The notes under the pieces were generated by a model. It worked only from the letters and a program-made list of their open reading frames with translations, did no database searches and was not told the DNA's origin. Shown piece by piece: positions 60,594 to 64,000 of a stretch of DNA of 64,000 bases. The stretch is from Bog-375 sp049698695. Its GTDB lineage: Bacteria > Acidobacteriota > Terriglobia > Bryobacterales > Bryobacteraceae. The first letter of the stretch is position 1. Each line of letters opens with the position of its first letter. The stretch lies in contig JBAVYH010000095.1 of NCBI GenBank assembly GCA_049698695.1, positions 1-64,000 on the forward strand, written 5' to 3'. A program made the position numbers and the translations under genes.

Positions 60594-62036
60594 TCAGTGG
60601 AGAATTCGTCTCTGCGAAACGGGAGCCGGCGGTGCGGAAGCTGCCAAATCGTGACTCGACATCATGGTCCGCATCGCCGCGAAGCTGAGCGTCACGCCGA
60701 GCCCCACCATCGCCGGCAACCTGAACGAGTAAGCCTGTGCCAAAAAGATCAAAGCTGTCAGGTAACCCACCATCGCCAGCAGGTAACAAAAACATCCAGT
60801 CGCGATTTCCAGGTAACCCTCCCGCTTAGCCTTGCGATAGGTCCGCAACACAAGCAGCATCGCCGATCCGAGACCGAAAGTAAAGAAAACGAATGCAGGC
60901 ACGCCGCACTCCGACGACACTTGAGTGAAAGCACAATGGGTGGCGTGCCAATTGCCGTGCAGGCCTTCGGTCCGGCTCGTCTTCCCTTCAAAGTTGGCGA
61001 ATTGATCGGGACCGATCCCAAACACCGGGTGCTCGATTGTGTACTTCACACTTGTCAAGAAGAGATACTTGCGGGAGTCCGCCGATTCAGTAGCCTCCTC
61101 CTGTTTCCCGCCAAATAACGAACCCAGGCGGTTGAGCGTCATGCGAGGTAGCATGACTAGTGCCGCCAAAGTTATAACGCCTGCGGCGATCACTAACATG
61201 ACTTTCTTGGAAAGGGAAACGTGAACCAGAATATAGAGAAATGCGACTGCCAAGCCGACCAGGCCGCCGCGGGACGCGGTTCCCAATATTATCCAAAGCC
61301 CGTACATCAACAATCCCAGAACCACGATGCGGACGACTATCGATCTGCCTTTACCGGTCATGAAGAACAACAAAAATGGCAGCACCAATAGTAGTTGCGC
61401 CGCCAGATCGTTGGAATTGCCGATGGTTCCGCTAGCCTCCAGGGATACCCGGCCGTTGGCGACCTGCTCGAAATAGCGCGTCGAGGCTAGATTCATAACA
61501 GCGGCAGCGGCTATGGTGCGGATTATGGCCCGGACTTCGCTCCAGTTCAGGGCCATGCCGCCGACCAACAGTAAAAAGATGCCGTCGACTCGGGCGTATG
61601 TTAAGACGCGCTGCACCGACCCTCCCGGCCAGCTACTGAAGGGTGTAGCCAAGACCATCCAGGCAAAGAAAGCCACCCAATAGAAGGCAGCGCGCGAGTG
61701 GAATGTGCGCTGCACTCCTCCCATCAGGAGTGTTGACAGTATCGCCGGCGGCCCAACTACGTACAACAGATAGGTGTTGACATGGGTGGTGTAACGAATC
61801 AACTCGGGTAGAACGCTGAGGCGCAAGAAGAGCGTTGCCAGGCAGAAGTAAAAGGAGATTTTGCGGAGTGAATGAGTTTCCCAAGCGTCGTCCAACGAAA
61901 GCGGAGGGGGCGCTCCGGCCACCGGGGCTGCCACCATCGCACGGGGCCGCTCGACCGCCACAGCGGGGCCGCCGCCCGCGGAGGCTTGTTGCTTATTCAA
62001 TTGCATCCGTTCAATCCAATCATAGTACCGGCGCAA
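60594..62036 (-). CDS. O-antigen ligase/polymerase-like membrane protein (Wzy/WaaL superfamily)
   Basis: 480 residues, about 12 helices. Central long periplasmic loop after VMLPRMTLNRL, with PVFGIGPDQFANFEG, HGNWHATHCAFTQVSSECGV and the Arg/His pattern of Wzy_C domains. It would attach or polymerise surface glycans. No glycosyltransferase neighbours are present, so its specific glycan is unknown. Less G+C-rich than surrounding genes. Confidence 0.82.
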   Translation of the reverse strand: MRRYYDWIERMQLNKQQASAGGGPAVAVERPRAMVAAPVAGAPPPLSLDDAWETHSLRKISFYFCLATLFLRLSVLPELIRYTTHVNTYLLYVVGPPAILSTLLMGGVQRTFHSRAAFYWVAFFAWMVLATPFSSWPGGSVQRVLTYARVDGIFLLLVGGMALNWSEVRAIIRTIAAAAVMNLASTRYFEQVANGRVSLEASGTIGNSNDLAAQLLLVLPFLLFFMTGKGRSIVVRIVVLGLLMYGLWIILGTASRGGLVGLAVAFLYILVHVSLSKKVMLVIAAGVITLAALVMLPRMTLNRLGSLFGGKQEEATESADSRKYLFLTSVKYTIEHPVFGIGPDQFANFEGKTSRTEGLHGNWHATHCAFTQVSSECGVPAFVFFTFGLGSAMLLVLRTYRKAKREGYLEIATGCFCYLLAMVGYLTALIFLAQAYSFRLPAMVGLGVTLSFAAMRTMMSSHDLAASAPPAPVSQRRILH

Positions 62037-62175
62037 TGCACCCGCCAGGCATCATGGACGGGCGGAGCCGCGCGCCTAGCCAGGTGGCACGCGAGTACTT
62101 CTGATGACTATTCACGATCTCGCGGTCACAATCGCCAACACCGGCGAGATCAGCGGACCTGAACGACTACGATTG

Positions 62176-63399
62176 TCAATCCGAATGCGCGATTCCAGAG
62201 CCTGCGAAAGTGGAAGCGCCGGCTAACTCTGCGTGTGCGCCCGTCACCGAGACGTCGCTATCGGTCAGGCCAGCGCCTCGGAAACCAACGCGCAGCGCGC
62301 ACAATGCAAAGCCGATCGCCAGCGGTATAAAGGCATCAAACTGGCGTGGCTCGCGAAATTTTCCAAACACGTAGGTCACACCGAACAGCGGGATCAACAG
62401 GAACGCACTTCGGCGAAGCAATTGCGGTGCCGACTTCCACCCCCACAGAGTAAAGAGAAACATGGGCAGCAGGGTAACAATCGAAGTCCCGATGGCTTTT
62501 GGGTCATGCAGTAATTCCCACAGATTGGTGATCACGCGTATTTGGAACGGCGCACTCAGAGGGACCGCGAACATGACCAAAAGCCGGGCCAACAACCAAG
62601 CCGCCGCCGCTGCGCCGGCGACTGCGACCGAGCGGCGTGGCTTTTCCCGGCCGTAAAAAACGGCAACCGCGGTAAAGACAAGCAGGAGGGTATTCTCGTG
62701 ATTCAGCGCGCCGATGCCGACCAGCAGAACAAAGAAAACGTATCGGCGGTCCCAGAGCGCAAGCAGAGCCAAGGTATATATTAGAACTATGGCGACATCG
62801 TAGAAGTTATAATAAGTCAGAGTCGGCGCCAGCAACACAATCAGCAGTAACTGACCGAGATAGGCGTTATCGTTTCCCACGAATCGCGCCGACCAACGAG
62901 CCACCACCAGCATCGTTGCCAGGATTACAGCGGCCTGGACCAGATAGAACGTATGGAGTGGTGAAATACCGGGGATGTGTCCATAGATCCACTGAGCGGG
63001 CCAAACCAGGAGAAGTCTTCTGCCGAACACATCCAAGGTCTGCGGAGGAATCAGGATCTTCTTTAGGGGATACCACGGCGCCTCCGACTCCAGCCGTGTC
63101 AATAGCAGAAAAAGCAGGCCGGAGAGAGACAGCGTATAAATCGCCAGCTTAGCCTTGGCAGAAGAAAGCGCTCCTAAATGTAATCGCGGGACGATTGCCA
63201 GGGCGGCGGCGCCGAGCATGAATAGAATGGCGTACAGCCTCATTAGATGTGTTAGGTGGGCTTCCGTGAGAGGGGGCAGGTCCCCGGTGGAACCGTAATC
63301 TGCTTGTAAGATCCGTAGAAGTAGCGGCCCGCAGAAGGAGAGGGCGAAGAAAATCAGACCGAGCAGACCGCCAACTCCATACGCCAGTCGAGTACGCAT
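62176..63399 (-). CDS. Polytopic membrane protein of unknown function
   Basis: 407 residues, at least ten helices (YGVGGLLGLIFFALSFCGPL, LAIYTLSLSGLLFLLLT, FYLVQAAVILATMLVV and others). GIGALNHENTLLLVF and the aromatic loop LESEAPWYPLKK recall GT-C-type glycosyltransferases and EpsG/DUF2029-like proteins, but no diagnostic DxD is visible at the usual loop. It lies beside the O-antigen ligase-like gene in the same direction (139 bases apart), so a role in envelope glycan or lipid assembly is likely. Confidence 0.65.
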   Translation of the reverse strand: MRTRLAYGVGGLLGLIFFALSFCGPLLLRILQADYGSTGDLPPLTEAHLTHLMRLYAILFMLGAAALAIVPRLHLGALSSAKAKLAIYTLSLSGLLFLLLTRLESEAPWYPLKKILIPPQTLDVFGRRLLLVWPAQWIYGHIPGISPLHTFYLVQAAVILATMLVVARWSARFVGNDNAYLGQLLLIVLLAPTLTYYNFYDVAIVLIYTLALLALWDRRYVFFVLLVGIGALNHENTLLLVFTAVAVFYGREKPRRSVAVAGAAAAAWLLARLLVMFAVPLSAPFQIRVITNLWELLHDPKAIGTSIVTLLPMFLFTLWGWKSAPQLLRRSAFLLIPLFGVTYVFGKFREPRQFDAFIPLAIGFALCALRVGFRGAGLTDSDVSVTGAHAELAGASTFAGSGIAHSD

Positions 63400-63568
63400 A
63401 ATTTGTCCCTTTAGATCAAGCCAACCGGGATTTCCATAGCGCGCCGGTAGTGCAAAGGGCGCTCCCGGACGAGGGGCTTCGGGGTTTGTACTGATGATTG
63501 CTCCATCTGGGCACTTAGCTTAACATCCCTAAAGATCACGCGGGAAGGCCGGCATCTTACACGCGGCT

Positions 63569-64000
63569 TCAGCGTGCAGATACGGAAACCTGTCGGACGC
63601 CGCCGGGCAGGCCCGCGACGCGCGCCGCTTTCACTGAGACGACGCCATCGGTATTTTGCAGCACGCCATCGATCAGCAGAAACGGCCCGCCCAGCACCGC
63701 GAGTTTGAAGCGATCGAAAGTTTTCGGATCGATGATGACATTGAGCACGCCGGTTTCATCTTCCAGGCTGAGGAAGACGAAGCCCTTGGCCGTGCCCGGG
63801 CGCTGGCGCACGATCACACACCCGGCGATCCGCACCAGGCGGCCGTTGGGCATGCGCGCCAGTTCGGCGGCGCGGGTCACGCCAAGCGCGTTCATTTTCG
63901 CGCGGCGATGCGCCATGGGATGGCGGCCGATGGTCAGGCCGGTGCCGCGGTAATCGGCCCACGGGCGCTCTTCGGCATCCATAGGCGCGAGCGGCGACTC
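63569..64000 (-). CDS. dnaE2: Error-prone DNA polymerase III alpha-like DnaE2, C-terminal part (gene continues past the window)
   Basis: Frame is open through the right edge (reads SPLAPMDAEERPWADYRGTG on the minus strand). The visible part is the C-terminal region: YRGTGLTIGRHPMAHRR, then an OB fold (LVRIAGCVIVRQRPGTAKGF, VFLSLEDETGVLNVIIDP) typical of ImuC/DnaE2 polymerases working with ImuA-ImuB in mutagenic repair. Partial: its N-terminal polymerase domains lie outside. Confidence 0.88.
   Translation of the reverse strand, partial: ESPLAPMDAEERPWADYRGTGLTIGRHPMAHRRAKMNALGVTRAAELARMPNGRLVRIAGCVIVRQRPGTAKGFVFLSLEDETGVLNVIIDPKTFDRFKLAVLGGPFLLIDGVLQNTDGVVSVKAARVAGLPGGVRQVSVSAR

Noticed and set aside
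1..64000. tRNA, rRNA and riboswitches
   Set aside because: No T-loop-like GTTCGANTC with matching acceptor stems, and no known riboswitch core, was found by eye; weakly diverged ones could be missed.

Overview
This is a G+C-rich bacterial chromosome segment, most likely from an acidobacterium of the Candidatus Solibacter / Bryobacterales kind. The evidence is: a PadR regulator translationally coupled to an ADOP-type (FtsX-like) permease; a secreted GH10 xylanase with the C-terminal domain expanded in Solibacter (TIGR03437 type); an Oar-like outer-membrane receptor; and a dense population of short palindromic repeats together with a REP-associated tyrosine transposase (RAYT). There is no rRNA, tRNA, CRISPR array, prophage or integrated plasmid that I can see. 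About 58 genes are called; the last one (error-prone polymerase DnaE2) runs off the right edge.

Layout. 0.1-9.5 kb: cyclic-nucleotide-domain protein, PadR/ADOP pair, serA, iorBA, a receiver-domain protein with two coupled small genes, and yjbQ. 9.6-17.0 kb: DUF4139 protein, then an HME-RND efflux operon (TolC, adaptor, pump) whose pump gene is broken. 17.2-19.4 kb: histidine kinase and NarL-type regulator. 19.5-26.6 kb: carbohydrate locus (GH31 alpha-xylosidase type, Na+/solute symporter, GH10 xylanase) followed by the RAYT gene between inverted REP pairs. 26.6-31.5 kb: orphan ParA, lytic transglycosylase, Oar-like receptor. 31.7-36.5 kb: a probable hydroxyproline catabolic operon (deaminase of the DapA family, 4-hydroxyproline epimerase, and a three-part FAD/2Fe-2S/FAD dehydrogenase). 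36.6-42.6 kb: gluzincin-TPR protein, alkyltransferase-like protein, two small genes and an M16 peptidase. 42.9-50 kb: RDD protein, a 44-residue membrane peptide coupled to a symporter, a short island between diverged direct repeats, DedA, GlgC, MotA and MotB. 50-56.6 kb: PfpI-like protein, Nudix hydrolase, deaminase, secreted parvulin, zinc-ribbon protein, EtfBA, FabF and ACP. 56.8-64 kb: ABC transporter, a Gly-zipper protein, two polytopic envelope proteins and DnaE2.

Cross-cutting signals. (1) Several genes start 6-11 bases downstream of a -10 or extended -10 (TGC-TANNAT) box, which suggests common leaderless or near-leaderless transcription and fixes several start codons. (2) At least five families of palindromic repeat are present, some sitting inside coding sequence and supplying residues to proteins. 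(3) Translational coupling by ATGA overlaps is common. (4) The CusA-like pump has lost about 130 codons plus about 13 codons by two frame-shifting deletions that cancel in phase.
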